Source: Phycisphaerae bacterium
GTDB lineage: Bacteria > Planctomycetota > Phycisphaerae > Sedimentisphaerales > Anaerohalosphaeraceae
DNA length: 7,591 nt
NCBI GenBank assembly: GCA_021736615.1
Contig: JAIPFN010000015.1
Coordinates: forward strand, 1-7,591
Reading direction: 5' to 3'
In this document: in pieces, positions 1 through 6,063 of the stretch
Position numbering within the stretch: the first letter of the stretch is position 1
How the letters are laid out: every line of letters begins with the position of its first letter
Made by a program: the position numbers and the translations under genes
Notes under the pieces: model-generated
Databases searched by the model: none
The model's input: the letters and a program-made list of their open reading frames with translations, nothing else
Told to the model about the DNA's origin: nothing

Positions 1-1293
1 GGCGTAAACGTTGCTCTCGTATCGACCGCAATCGAGGGCTACACCGCCGCTGGCATCCCATACGGCTCAACCTCCGGCAGCATCTACAAAAACATGCCCG
101 CCATCTTCCGCAGAAAGTACGCCATCCCATATAACGTCTTCGAGATCAAAGATTACCAGGCAAAATATTACGCCGTCATGCGTATCGCGATGGAGCAGGA
201 CGCCGCGGTTGTCAGCACTGCCAACCCGTCATCAATCCTGAAAATGTGCGAAAAGGGAAATGAGTTTTCCGAAGAGATCATACGCGATATTCGCGACGGC
301 ACCTTGTCGTATAAATTTCCCATAGCTGACAATATTCACGATTCTATTGAAAAGAATTTGCATCCAAACCCTAAAAGAAGCGATGTTTTAGCCGACCTTA
401 AAAACAAACGCGGCGGTCTCCTCGTACCTGCCGATTACTGGCCGAATCTCAGCCTCATAACCTGCTGGAAGGGCGGCACTGTCGGTCACTACATCGAAAA
501 ATTCCCGCAGTGGTTCAACCCGGACGGCGACAGAAACATCCCGATCCGTGACTGGGGCTACCTCTCCAGCGAGGCAAGATGCTCGATACCTCTTTCAGAC
601 GAAGGAAGCGCAGGAGCACTGGCCATAACGACTAATTTTTATGAGTTCGTAGACATCGACCAGCAGCAGCGAGACCCCGACAGACCTGACCAATGGGATT
701 ACCTCACAGCCGATCAGCTCAAAGACGGAGGCGAGTACTACATCTTCATTACGACAATGGGAGGCCTCTATCGCTACGACATAAACGACATAGTCAGGGT
801 CGAAGGCTACTACAACAATACGCCCAGGATCACTTTCGTACGAAAGGGCCGCGACATGACAAACATAACCGGCCAAAAACTAAGCGCAAACCAGGTCATA
901 GACGCAACCCATCGCGCAGCCGCCCAGGCCGGTATCACCGTGTTGCACTTCAGGGCAGAAGCCGACCTCGACCAAAGCAGGTACATAATAAACGTCGAAT
1001 TCGTCGAGGACATAACCCAGGACAAAGGCAGAGATTTCCTCATCAACTTTGACGAAAATCTAAAGCATATCAACATCGAGTACAAGGGCAAACGAGATTC
1101 CATGCGACTTGCCGCCCCTGTACTCTTTGTAATGCGAACCGGCTGGTTTGAAAGACATCAGAAAGCAATGAACAAAAACGGCAGCAGAATCTTTCAGGCT
1201 AAAGAAAAAGTACTCTGCCCCGAAAGAACCCCTTTAACAGAACTGGAACCGGAACTAAAACAGGTAATAGAAATGACAGAAGTCCATCTTTAA
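1..1293 (+). CDS. GH3-family protein (acyl-adenylating fold), 3' part, truncated by the window edge
   Basis: The frame is open from base 1, so the first internal ATG (94) is not the real start. 430 residues are visible; the N-terminal part, including the expected Ser/Thr/Gly-rich ATP loop, lies off the left edge. Recognisable GH3 landmarks, counted from base 1, are the segment around AIEGYTAAGIPYGSTSG near the start, Y-L-S-S-E at 187-191 (adenylate-binding YxSSE motif), GLYRYDINDIVRV from about 255, and TNITGQKLS at 287-295, where the family has its ITGEKL-type motif. Plant GH3 enzymes activate carboxylic acids such as auxin or jasmonate with ATP and join them to amino acids. The substrate of bacterial members is mostly unknown, so only the fold and probable adenylation chemistry can be claimed. 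No signal peptide or membrane helix is seen in the visible part. The gene is separated from the aldolase gene by 264 bases of repeats, so it is probably not in an operon with it. Confidence 0.85.
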   Translation, partial: GVNVALVSTAIEGYTAAGIPYGSTSGSIYKNMPAIFRRKYAIPYNVFEIKDYQAKYYAVMRIAMEQDAAVVSTANPSSILKMCEKGNEFSEEIIRDIRDGTLSYKFPIADNIHDSIEKNLHPNPKRSDVLADLKNKRGGLLVPADYWPNLSLITCWKGGTVGHYIEKFPQWFNPDGDRNIPIRDWGYLSSEARCSIPLSDEGSAGALAITTNFYEFVDIDQQQRDPDRPDQWDYLTADQLKDGGEYYIFITTMGGLYRYDINDIVRVEGYYNNTPRITFVRKGRDMTNITGQKLSANQVIDATHRAAAQAGITVLHFRAEADLDQSRYIINVEFVEDITQDKGRDFLINFDENLKHINIEYKGKRDSMRLAAPVLFVMRTGWFERHQKAMNKNGSRIFQAKEKVLCPERTPLTELEPELKQVIEMTEVHL

Positions 1294-1368
1294 GAAATCG
1301 ACCATTTTTTTTACACTCAACAACATTTCCTGCCGATAGAGCAATTGAAACAGGAGGATGGACATACT

Positions 1369-1512
1369 CGTAGCGGGGGCTTCCAGCCCGCGGCTTTTTG
1401 AGTAAGTAGCGGGGGCTTCCAGCCCGCAGCTTTTTGAGTACGTAGCGGGGGCTTCCAGCCCACGGCTTTTGCAGTACGTAGTGTGGGCTTGAAATCCACA
1501 TAATTAAAACCA
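1369..1512. repeat. 36-bp tandem repeat array with palindromic core
   Basis: Units start at 1369, 1405 and 1441 with an exact 36-base period. A fourth, decayed unit starts at 1477. Each unit begins with (C)GTAG, carries the core GCGGGGGCTTCCAGCCCGC and ends with a CT-to-T-run and (G/C)AGTA. The core folds as GCGGG(G)GCT - TCC - AGCCCGC with one bulged base; the third unit has one change in the 3' arm (CCAC for CCGC). The fourth unit keeps the palindromic plan (TGTGG...CCACA) but not the core sequence. In units 1 to 3 the hairpin is followed by four or five T residues, so the first unit (hairpin 1373-1391, T-run near 1395) could also act as the transcription terminator of the GH3 gene. Two further copies lie at 2645-2714. 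There are no unique spacers between units. Confidence 0.85.
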
Positions 1513-1513
1513 T

Positions 1514-1530
1514 GTCGGCAAGATGCCGAC
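1514..1530. repeat. Perfect hairpin upstream of the aldolase gene
   Basis: GTCGGCA - AGA - TGCCGAC forms a seven-base-pair stem with a three-base loop. On the minus strand, together with flanking bases, it reads CGTAGTGTCGGCATCTTGCC and onward, so it starts with the same CGTAG lead as the tandem array and appears to be a related palindrome in reverse orientation. It ends 27 bases before the aldolase start and would lie in that gene's 5' untranslated RNA if transcription starts upstream. Confidence 0.7.
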
Positions 1531-1557
1531 ACTACGAAAACATGAGGAGAAAAACAC

Positions 1558-2643
1558 ATGACTATGGTAGACATGACTACGATCGACAAGATAGCCGATC
1601 ACCTCGGCGAACACGCTGACTATTTGCTCGGCTTTGAACGGCCGAAAATATCGAAAAAACATCTGCATATCCCCGGCCCTGATTGGGTCGAACGCATTTT
1701 TAGTGTTACCGACCGGCCCGTCGGTGTCCTTGAGTCTCTAAAGCGTCTCTTCGGATCGGGGCGACTTGCAGGCACCGGCTATCTTTCGCTGCTGCCGGTC
1801 GACCAGGGCATAGAACATTCCGCCGGGGCATCCTTCGCTCCCAACATCGCCTATTTCGACCCTGAAAACATCGTCCGCCTCGCCATCGAGGGCGGGTGCA
1901 ACGGAGTCGCTTCAACGCTTGGCGTCCTCGGCGCAGTTTCCAGGAAGTACGCTGACAAAATACCTTTCATCCTGAAGTTAAACCACAACGAACTATTGTC
2001 CTATCCAAACCGCCACGACCAGATTCTATTTGCCAGCGTCGAACAGGCCAAAGACCTTGGCGCCGTCGCCGTCGGAGCGACGATTTATTTCGGCTCGCCC
2101 GAGAGCCGCCGCCAGATCGTCGAGATAAGCGACGCCTTCCGCGCCGCCCACGAATTGGGGATGGCCACGATTCTATGGTGCTACCTCCGAAACAAAGCCT
2201 TCAAGGTCGACGGCGTTGACTACCATGCATCAAGCGACCTGACAGGACAGGCAAACTATCTTGGAGCAACCATCGAAGCCGACATCATCAAACAGAAACT
2301 CCCGGTAGACAACGGCGGCTACAAAGCCCTCAACGATGACCACACATTCGGAAAGTACGACGAGAGAATGTACACCGATCTAAATTCCGCCCATCCTATA
2401 GACCTGACCCGTTGGCAGGTAGTAAACAATTACATGGGACGTATCGGCCTGATAAATTCCGGCGGAGCATCCGGCAAAAACGATTTCAACGAGGCGGTCC
2501 AAACAGCCGTAATAAACAAGCGAGCAGGCGGAATAGGCCTGATAAGCGGCAGAAAGGCATTCCAGAAACCAATGGAAGAAGGAATCCAGCTTCTAAATGC
2601 AATACAGGACGTATACAAATGCAAGGACATAACAGTAGCATAA
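1558..2643 (+). CDS. fbaB: Class I fructose-bisphosphate aldolase, FbaB/DhnA type
   Basis: This enzyme reversibly cleaves fructose 1,6-bisphosphate to dihydroxyacetone phosphate and glyceraldehyde 3-phosphate in the cytoplasm, serving glycolysis and gluconeogenesis through a Schiff-base lysine. The 361-residue product is close to the length of E. coli FbaB (350) and aligns with it by eye throughout. Clear blocks are [20 protein letters not shown] (73-92), [15 protein letters not shown] (137-151), [11 protein letters not shown] (170-180), [16 protein letters not shown] (218-233), the probable Schiff-base Lys245 in ADIIKQK, and the phosphate-binding stretches SGGASG (301-306) and ISGRKAF (329-335). 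The start at 1558 is preceded by AGGAGA (1545-1550) at good spacing. ATGs at codons 3 and 6 are less well placed. The gene seems intact and single-transcribed, flanked on both sides by repeat-rich spacers. The family assignment is firm; the physiological direction cannot be read from sequence. Confidence 0.96.
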   Translation: MTMVDMTTIDKIADHLGEHADYLLGFERPKISKKHLHIPGPDWVERIFSVTDRPVGVLESLKRLFGSGRLAGTGYLSLLPVDQGIEHSAGASFAPNIAYFDPENIVRLAIEGGCNGVASTLGVLGAVSRKYADKIPFILKLNHNELLSYPNRHDQILFASVEQAKDLGAVAVGATIYFGSPESRRQIVEISDAFRAAHELGMATILWCYLRNKAFKVDGVDYHASSDLTGQANYLGATIEADIIKQKLPVDNGGYKALNDDHTFGKYDERMYTDLNSAHPIDLTRWQVVNNYMGRIGLINSGGASGKNDFNEAVQTAVINKRAGGIGLISGRKAFQKPMEEGIQLLNAIQDVYKCKDITVA

Positions 2644-2644
2644 C

Positions 2645-2714
2645 CGTAGCCGGTTTCCAGACCGCAGCTTTTGCAGTACGTAGCGGGGGCTTCCAGCCCG
2701 CAGCTGTTTTGAAA
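2645..2714. repeat. Two further copies of the 36-bp palindromic repeat, possible fbaB terminator
   Basis: The first copy (2645-2678, 34 bases) is diverged: its core reads CCGGTTTCCAGACCG and it ends in TTTTGCAGTA like unit 3 of the upstream array. The second copy (2679-2714) has the exact core GCGGGGGCTTCCAGCCCGC at 2683-2701, followed by AGCTGTTTT. The first begins one base after the aldolase stop codon. The hairpin plus T-run of the second copy could end fbaB transcription. The aldolase gene is thus bracketed by the same repeat in the same orientation. Confidence 0.8.
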
Positions 2715-2804
2715 TACAGTATTGACTTTACAGGTTGGCACCTTCAAGCTAAACTTGTCGGTGCTTACCTGCAAAATGATAACAAATAAAATTCGGAGAA
2801 CAAA

Positions 2805-3722
2805 ATGAATATCCTGGTCAGCGGTTCAAGAGGCTTTATCGGTTCGGCACTAGTAAAAAAATTACAGGACCAGGGTCACAAAGTCTCTCGTCTCGTCCGA
2901 AAGACAAGTGTTCAGCAGATGTACGATTTTATCTGGTCGCCTGATGAAGGATACGTCGACAAAGCGGCCTTTGACCGCTGCGACGCCGTCGTCCATCTCG
3001 CCGCCGAAAACATAGCCGGCCGGTGGTCAAAACAGAAGATGCAAAAGATCCGCCAAAGCCGTGTACAAGGCGCAAGAGTAATTTGCGATGCGATCATGTC
3101 ACTCGAAACCCGCCCGCACGTATATCTTAGCGCATCCGGTATCGGTTATTACGGAAGCAGGGGCGATGATAAACTTCGCGAGGACCAGCCCTGCGGCACA
3201 GATTTCCTGGCCTTGGTATCCAAAGACAGAGAAGAAGTTTCCGACACGCTAAAAAGCTGCGGCGTCAGGGTTGTCAACGCCCGATTTGCAATGGTTTTAG
3301 ACTCGACCGGCCCTTTAAGCAAAATGCTCGACTCTTTCCGGCTAGGTCTGGGCCCAAAATTCGGTGATGGACACCAATACTGGAGTTGGGTCACCCGGAC
3401 AGACGCCGTAAGAGCTATAATACACGCAATTACCACCGAGTCAGTCAGCGGCCCGGTAAATGTCACCTCACCAAATCCGGTGACAAATACCCAGTTCGCA
3501 AAGACCCTGGCAAGTGTTTTGGGTAAACCGCAATTCCTGACAATTCCCGCACCAGTCGCCCGGGTAATGCTAGGGAAATTAGCCGATGCCCTTCTTTTAT
3601 CAAGCATACGCGCAGAACCGGGAGTACTACTCGATTCCGGGTTTACTTTCGAGTACCCGGAACTAAAACAAGCCCTGGCAGCCATACTGGAACAGAAACC
3701 CGAAGCGCCAGCGCAGGGATAG
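2805..3722 (+). CDS. NAD(P)-dependent epimerase-like protein, TIGR01777/YfcH family
   Basis: This is a cytoplasmic short-chain dehydrogenase/epimerase-fold protein of 305 residues, near the usual length of about 300. The N-terminus carries the Rossmann dinucleotide-binding loop G7-S-R-G10-F-I-G13 after a beta strand (NILVSG). Other family blocks are AVVHLAAENIAGRWS (61-75), the SASGIGYYG segment (109-117), FRLGLGPKFGDGHQYWSWV (178-196) and GPVNVTSPNPVTNTQFA (216-231). The C-terminal part (about 245-294, ending in YPELKQALAAIL) matches the DUF1731 tail that marks this subfamily. The canonical YxxxK catalytic pair is not obvious, which is usual for this family, so the reaction and substrate are unknown. 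GGAGA at 2795-2799 supports the start. The last residues (QKPEAPAQG) are a short unstructured tail. The gene is probably transcribed alone, since 161 bases of repeats lie upstream and 232 downstream. Confidence 0.9.
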   Translation: MNILVSGSRGFIGSALVKKLQDQGHKVSRLVRKTSVQQMYDFIWSPDEGYVDKAAFDRCDAVVHLAAENIAGRWSKQKMQKIRQSRVQGARVICDAIMSLETRPHVYLSASGIGYYGSRGDDKLREDQPCGTDFLALVSKDREEVSDTLKSCGVRVVNARFAMVLDSTGPLSKMLDSFRLGLGPKFGDGHQYWSWVTRTDAVRAIIHAITTESVSGPVNVTSPNPVTNTQFAKTLASVLGKPQFLTIPAPVARVMLGKLADALLLSSIRAEPGVLLDSGFTFEYPELKQALAAILEQKPEAPAQG

Positions 3723-3729
3723 ATCCGTA

Positions 3730-3750
3730 ATGTCGGCTAGAAGCCAACAT
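3730..3750. repeat. Hairpin after the epimerase gene
   Basis: ATGTCGGCT - AGA - AGCCAACAT pairs over nine positions with one mismatch. It is preceded by CCGTA, similar to the lead of the other palindromes in the window, and it lies eight bases after the stop codon. There is no T-run directly behind it, so it looks more like a member of the dispersed palindrome family than a standard terminator. Confidence 0.6.
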
Positions 3751-3754
3751 CACG

Positions 3755-3769
3755 TCTGACTGCGTCAGA
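3755..3769. repeat. Short perfect hairpin TCTGAC-TGC-GTCAGA
   Basis: A six-base-pair stem with a three-base loop sits five bases after the preceding hairpin. Eight bases of it (TGCGTCAG, 3761-3768) recur inverted as CTGACGCA at 3854-3861 in the same spacer, which may mean a decayed second copy. The function is unknown; with the neighbouring hairpin it could stabilise or end the upstream transcript. Confidence 0.5.
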
Positions 3770-3775
3770 ATGAAG

Positions 3776-3840
3776 TTTTAGATTTCGGTAATTAGTATTT
3801 TGAATTTGTTTAGGATTTAGATATCAGAATTTAGTGTTTG
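3776..3840. repeat. AT-rich degenerate direct-repeat stretch
   Basis: The stretch repeats variants of GATTT(C/A)G and GAATTT(A/G), such as TTTTAGATTTCGG, TTTTGAATTTG, TAGGATTTAG and CAGAATTTAG, with no open frame of note and a composition unlike the flanking genes. It looks like a decayed simple repeat. No protein or RNA can be supported here. Confidence 0.4.
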
Positions 3841-3891
3841 GGCGACAGCTCCGCTGACGCAGGGCCATAAAAACATTTAATAATTTCAATA

Positions 3892-3920
3892 TTGCTTTTT
3901 TTTTTAAGTCCGTGTATATA
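3892..3920 (+). promoter_or_regulatory. Sigma-70-like promoter for the cyclophilin operon
   Basis: A -35-like TTGCTT (3892-3897) is followed after 17 bases by a -10-like TATATA (3915-3920). Transcription would begin near 3927 and leave a leader of about 28 bases ending in a strong AAGGAG (3943-3948) before the ATG at 3955. The TTG at 3892 could formally open the same reading frame, but it coincides with the -35 box and has no ribosome binding site. Confidence 0.55.
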
Positions 3921-3954
3921 TAGATGCGTTAACTATTTTAAAAAGGAGAATAAT

Positions 3955-4671
3955 ATGGTTCGTAATCTAGTATCATGGTTTTTAATTGTTGTTTTCGCTG
4001 TAGCTTTTTGTGGTTTCATCGCCGGTTGTCAGGAAGATAAGGCCAAAGAACCGGCCAAAATAGAAGTCACCCCTGCTGTCGAGGAAACCCCCGTTGTTAA
4101 AGAGGCCCCTCCAGTCGTCAAAGAGGCTCCTCCCGTTATCGAAGCAAAGCCTGCTCTTCCGCAGGTTTCCATCGTAACCGACATGGGCGAGATCGTCGTC
4201 GAGCTTAACCCGGAAAAGGCTCCGATCACCGTTGAGAATTTTCTTCGGTATGTAAACGACGGTTTCTATGACGGACTTGTCTTTCATCGCGTATGGCCCG
4301 GCTTTATGATTCAGGGAGGCGGGTTTACCCCCGATTTGATCGAAAAGCCAACGAACCTGCCGATCAAGAACGAGGCAAATAACGGGCTAAGCAATCTCAG
4401 TGGAACAATAGCGATGGCCAGGCTTCCGCAGGCACATTCGGCAACGAGCCAGTTTTTTATCAACGTAGCTAATAATGTTGGTCTCGATTACGGAAAGAAT
4501 GTCAAGGACCCGGCTGGTTACGCCGTTTTCGGAACGGTCATAAAGGGCATGGATGTTGCAGATAAAATCGTTAACGTGCCGACGACAACCAGTACCTCGA
4601 AAAAGGGAGCGGCATTGCAGCGATGCCCCAAAACACCAATAGTAATTAAATCTGTAAAAGTAATTAAGTAG
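3955..4671 (+). CDS. Lipoprotein cyclophilin-type peptidyl-prolyl cis-trans isomerase
   Basis: This 238-residue protein is predicted to be exported and lipid-anchored and to speed proline isomerisation in envelope proteins. Residues 1-24 are a signal peptide (basic MVRN, hydrophobic core) ending in the lipobox I-A-G-C with lipidated Cys25. Residues 26-70 are a charged, proline-rich linker with VVKEAPP repeated exactly (47-53, 54-60). The cyclophilin domain runs from about 71 to 238. It has F110-H-R112 with the catalytic arginine, F117, Q120 in GFMIQGGGF, GTIAMAR (150-156) and SATSQFFIN (162-170). The GRSGMHxDVP-type segment near the end, seen in its neighbour, is replaced by an unrelated stretch with Cys224. 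The start at 3955 is chosen because of the strong AAGGAG seven bases upstream and the intact signal peptide. The gap to the next cyclophilin gene is 24 bases, so the two are probably cotranscribed. Confidence 0.93.
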   Translation: MVRNLVSWFLIVVFAVAFCGFIAGCQEDKAKEPAKIEVTPAVEETPVVKEAPPVVKEAPPVIEAKPALPQVSIVTDMGEIVVELNPEKAPITVENFLRYVNDGFYDGLVFHRVWPGFMIQGGGFTPDLIEKPTNLPIKNEANNGLSNLSGTIAMARLPQAHSATSQFFINVANNVGLDYGKNVKDPAGYAVFGTVIKGMDVADKIVNVPTTTSTSKKGAALQRCPKTPIVIKSVKVIK

Positions 4672-4695
4672 ACATCTTAAAGACCCGGAGTAAAC

Positions 4696-5190
4696 ATGAG
4701 TGCCAAAGTAGAAATGATAACAAGCAAGGGAACTATGACTATCGAGCTTAACGAAGAAGCTGCTCCGATAACTGCCAAAAATTTCCTCAGCTACGTCGAC
4801 AAAGAGTTCTTCGACGGACTCATTTACCATCGTGTCATCCCCGGCTTTATGGTTCAGGGCGGCGGAATGGATGCCGACATGAAAGAAAAACCCAATGACG
4901 CCCCGATCCCGATAGAGTCCGACAACGGCCTCAAAAACGAGCGCGGTACTATTGCAATGGCACGCACCAACGACCCCAACAGCGCAACAAGCCAGTTCTT
5001 CATCAACCTCGTCGACAGCTTGTTCCTTGATTATACCGGCCCGGCAAACCCCGGCTATACCGTATTCGGCAAGGTCACAGACGGCATTGAGACCATCGAC
5101 GAGATCGCAAAAGTTAAAACCGGCCGTAAGGGAATGCACGACGACGTACCCAAAGAACCGGTAACAATAGATTCCGTCAGAAGAGTATAG
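4696..5190 (+). CDS. ppiB: Cytoplasmic cyclophilin-type peptidyl-prolyl cis-trans isomerase
   Basis: A 164-residue single-domain cyclophilin with no signal peptide, the same size as E. coli PpiB (164). It should catalyse cis-trans isomerisation of Xaa-Pro bonds in the cytoplasm. Active-site landmarks are YHR (44-46, catalytic Arg46), F51, Q54 in GFMVQGGG, GTIAMAR (84-90), SATSQFFIN (96-104) and the PpiB-like end containing GRKGMHDDVPKEPV (143-156). CGGAG (4686-4690) precedes the ATG. It follows the lipoprotein cyclophilin by 24 bases and shares its domain plan, so the pair probably arose by duplication, with one copy gaining a signal and linker. The symbol is given by similarity to the E. coli enzyme. 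The 295-residue frame on the opposite strand here is a shadow. Confidence 0.95.
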   Translation: MSAKVEMITSKGTMTIELNEEAAPITAKNFLSYVDKEFFDGLIYHRVIPGFMVQGGGMDADMKEKPNDAPIPIESDNGLKNERGTIAMARTNDPNSATSQFFINLVDSLFLDYTGPANPGYTVFGKVTDGIETIDEIAKVKTGRKGMHDDVPKEPVTIDSVRRV

Positions 5191-5200
5191 AAGACTGTAG

Positions 5201-5221
5201 GGGCACCCCTCGTGGGTGCCC
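5201..5221. repeat. Perfect hairpin GGGCACCC-CTCGT-GGGTGCCC
   Basis: An eight-base-pair stem with a five-base loop begins ten bases after the cyclophilin stop codon and is preceded by TGTAGG. No T-run follows (CAAAAAGCTC), so it would be a poor intrinsic terminator alone. Its GTAG-led, GC-rich plan resembles the other dispersed palindromes in the window, although the arm sequence differs. Confidence 0.7.
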
Positions 5222-5268
5222 AAAAAGCTCCGTAGTGCGATATTGTCAAATAATTCTACTTTAGCGTT

Positions 5269-5296
5269 TGTCATGGTTATGACGCGTCTTTTTTTT
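5269..5296 (+). terminator. Probable terminator of the cyclophilin operon
   Basis: GTCAT - GGTT - ATGAC (5270-5283), extendable by one T-G pair, is followed by GCGTC and then eight T residues (5289-5296). The stem is short and the T-run starts a few bases late, so efficiency is uncertain. An alternative palindrome GACGCGTC (5281-5288) touches the T-run directly. The end of the T-run overlaps the -35 box proposed for the sigma factor gene. Confidence 0.4.
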
Positions 5297-5323
5297 GCGT
5301 TGGGCTCCCGGATAAGCTATAAT
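5295..5323 (+). promoter_or_regulatory. Sigma-70-like promoter for the sigma/anti-sigma pair
   Basis: TTGCGT (5295-5300) and a consensus TATAAT (5318-5323) are separated by 17 bases. Transcription would start near 5330, giving a leader of about 110 bases before the sigma factor start at 5440. The good -10 box suggests housekeeping transcription rather than recognition by the ECF factor itself; no typical ECF -35 (GGAAC-like) is seen nearby. Confidence 0.55.
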
Positions 5324-5330
5324 AAGCTTA
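5312..5330. promoter_or_regulatory. Dyad and direct repeat over the -10 box, possible operator
   Basis: TAAGCT (5313-5318) and AGCTTA (5325-5330) form an inverted repeat with a six-base centre that contains most of the TATAAT. The same bases also give a direct repeat, ATAAGCT at 5312-5318 and 5322-5328, spaced ten bases apart. A site like this could bind a repressor, but no regulator is identified. Confidence 0.3.
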
Positions 5331-5366
5331 ACAGTGCCGTATTAATGGCCGATAATACATGTGGTC

Positions 5367-5381
5367 GGGGCCTAAAGCCCT
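5367..5381. repeat. Small hairpin GGGC-CTAAA-GCCC in the sigma gene leader
   Basis: A four-base-pair GC stem (5368-5371 with 5377-5380), plus one G-T pair, has a five-base loop. It lies in the presumed 5' untranslated RNA of the sigma factor gene. It resembles a decayed member of the window's palindrome family. The remainder of the leader up to 5439 shows no recognised riboswitch. Confidence 0.35.
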
Positions 5382-5439
5382 CATAAAAAGCAACATATGT
5401 ATGAAGCCATTTTTGGTGACAGGTTAACGAAAGCAGTCA

Positions 5440-6063
5440 ATGACAGACAAAAAAGACACACATGTTAAAGAACCGACCGACTCACAGCTGCTCGAGCAGT
5501 ACAAAGCCGGTAACGAAGAGGCTTTTCGAGAGATCGTTGAGCGGTACAAAAACCCGCTTTACGCGTTTCTAAGGCGGTTTTTGAACCGTCAGGACCTCGT
5601 CGAGGACGTTTTCCAGGAGACTTTCCTGCAACTTTATACCAGCAAAGACAAGTTTGACACCTCAAGACCCCTGCACCCTTGGCTTTTCACAATCGCTGCC
5701 AACAAGGCCAAGGACGCACTGCGAAAGATCCAGCGGGACGCCACGATGAGCATCGGGGCAATCGCCGATTCCGGCAACGTCTCGGTCGATGACGTGGTAA
5801 ATCTCCTCGCGTCCTACAAGACAACCCCATCAGATGTCGCTTCCAAAGAGGAAACAGCCGTCCTGGTACGCCAGATTATCGCGGATATGCCCGAAAATCT
5901 GCGTGGAATTTTAATTTTAGCCTATTTTGAACAATTTTCTTACAAACAAATGGCAGACATACTCAGTATACCCATAGGTACGGTTAAGAGTCGCCTTCAC
6001 ACGGCGGTCGTCTATTTTACTAAAAAGTGGAAAGAGGCAAATCGGGGTTACAATACAGAATGA
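5440..6063 (+). CDS. ECF-type RNA polymerase sigma factor
   Basis: This 207-residue sigma factor is expected to direct RNA polymerase to a small regulon when released from its anti-sigma factor. Region 2 spans about 27-96: AFREIVERYKNPLYAFLRRF, then DLVEDVFQETFLQLY (52-66) for core binding and HPWLFTIAANKAKDALRK (79-96) for -10 recognition. A linker of roughly 45 residues follows. Region 4 spans about 144-200, with DMPENLRGILILAYFEQFSY (149-168) leading into the helix-turn-helix QMADILSIPIGTVKSRLHTA (170-189) for -35 recognition. There are no regions 1 or 3, as expected for this class. The ribosome binding site is weak (AGGTTA or GAAAG upstream), so the start is less certain, but no better in-frame start exists before region 2. 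It overlaps the next gene by four bases. The ECF subgroup cannot be assigned from sequence alone. Confidence 0.93.
   Translation: MTDKKDTHVKEPTDSQLLEQYKAGNEEAFREIVERYKNPLYAFLRRFLNRQDLVEDVFQETFLQLYTSKDKFDTSRPLHPWLFTIAANKAKDALRKIQRDATMSIGAIADSGNVSVDDVVNLLASYKTTPSDVASKEETAVLVRQIIADMPENLRGILILAYFEQFSYKQMADILSIPIGTVKSRLHTAVVYFTKKWKEANRGYNTE

Noticed and set aside
693..1052. Arg-rich 119-residue frame within the GH3 gene
   Set aside because: It is an out-of-frame shadow whose basic composition comes from the codon use of the real frame.
1369..1512. CRISPR array
   Set aside because: The 36-base period invites the idea, but units abut each other with no unique spacers and no cas genes are present.
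1199..1589. Minus-strand frames with repeated KAAGWKPPLR-like peptides
   Set aside because: They arise because the 36-bp repeat is a multiple of three and keeps frame. They overlap the GH3 3' end and the aldolase start and have no credible start signals or homology.
2722..2755. Promoter for the epimerase gene starting with TTGACT at 2722
   Set aside because: The -35-like box is good, but no acceptable -10 lies 16-18 bases downstream; the nearest TAAACT is 22 bases away.
3149..3685. 178-residue minus-strand frame inside the epimerase gene
   Set aside because: It is antisense to conserved epimerase blocks and has no recognisable motif.
3892..3954. Upstream TTG start adding 21 residues to the lipoprotein cyclophilin
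   Set aside because: It would bury the signal peptide behind a Cys- and Lys-containing extension, lacks a ribosome binding site and coincides with the likely -35 box. The ATG at 3955 has a strong AAGGAG.
4387..5274. 295-residue minus-strand frame across both cyclophilin genes
   Set aside because: The plus strand encodes two well-conserved cyclophilins here. The minus frame has no recognisable domain and starts inside a hairpin-rich spacer.
6027..6059. Upstream ATG for the anti-sigma gene
   Set aside because: It would extend the overlap with the sigma gene to 37 bases. The ATGA overlap at 6060 is the usual arrangement for coupled pairs.
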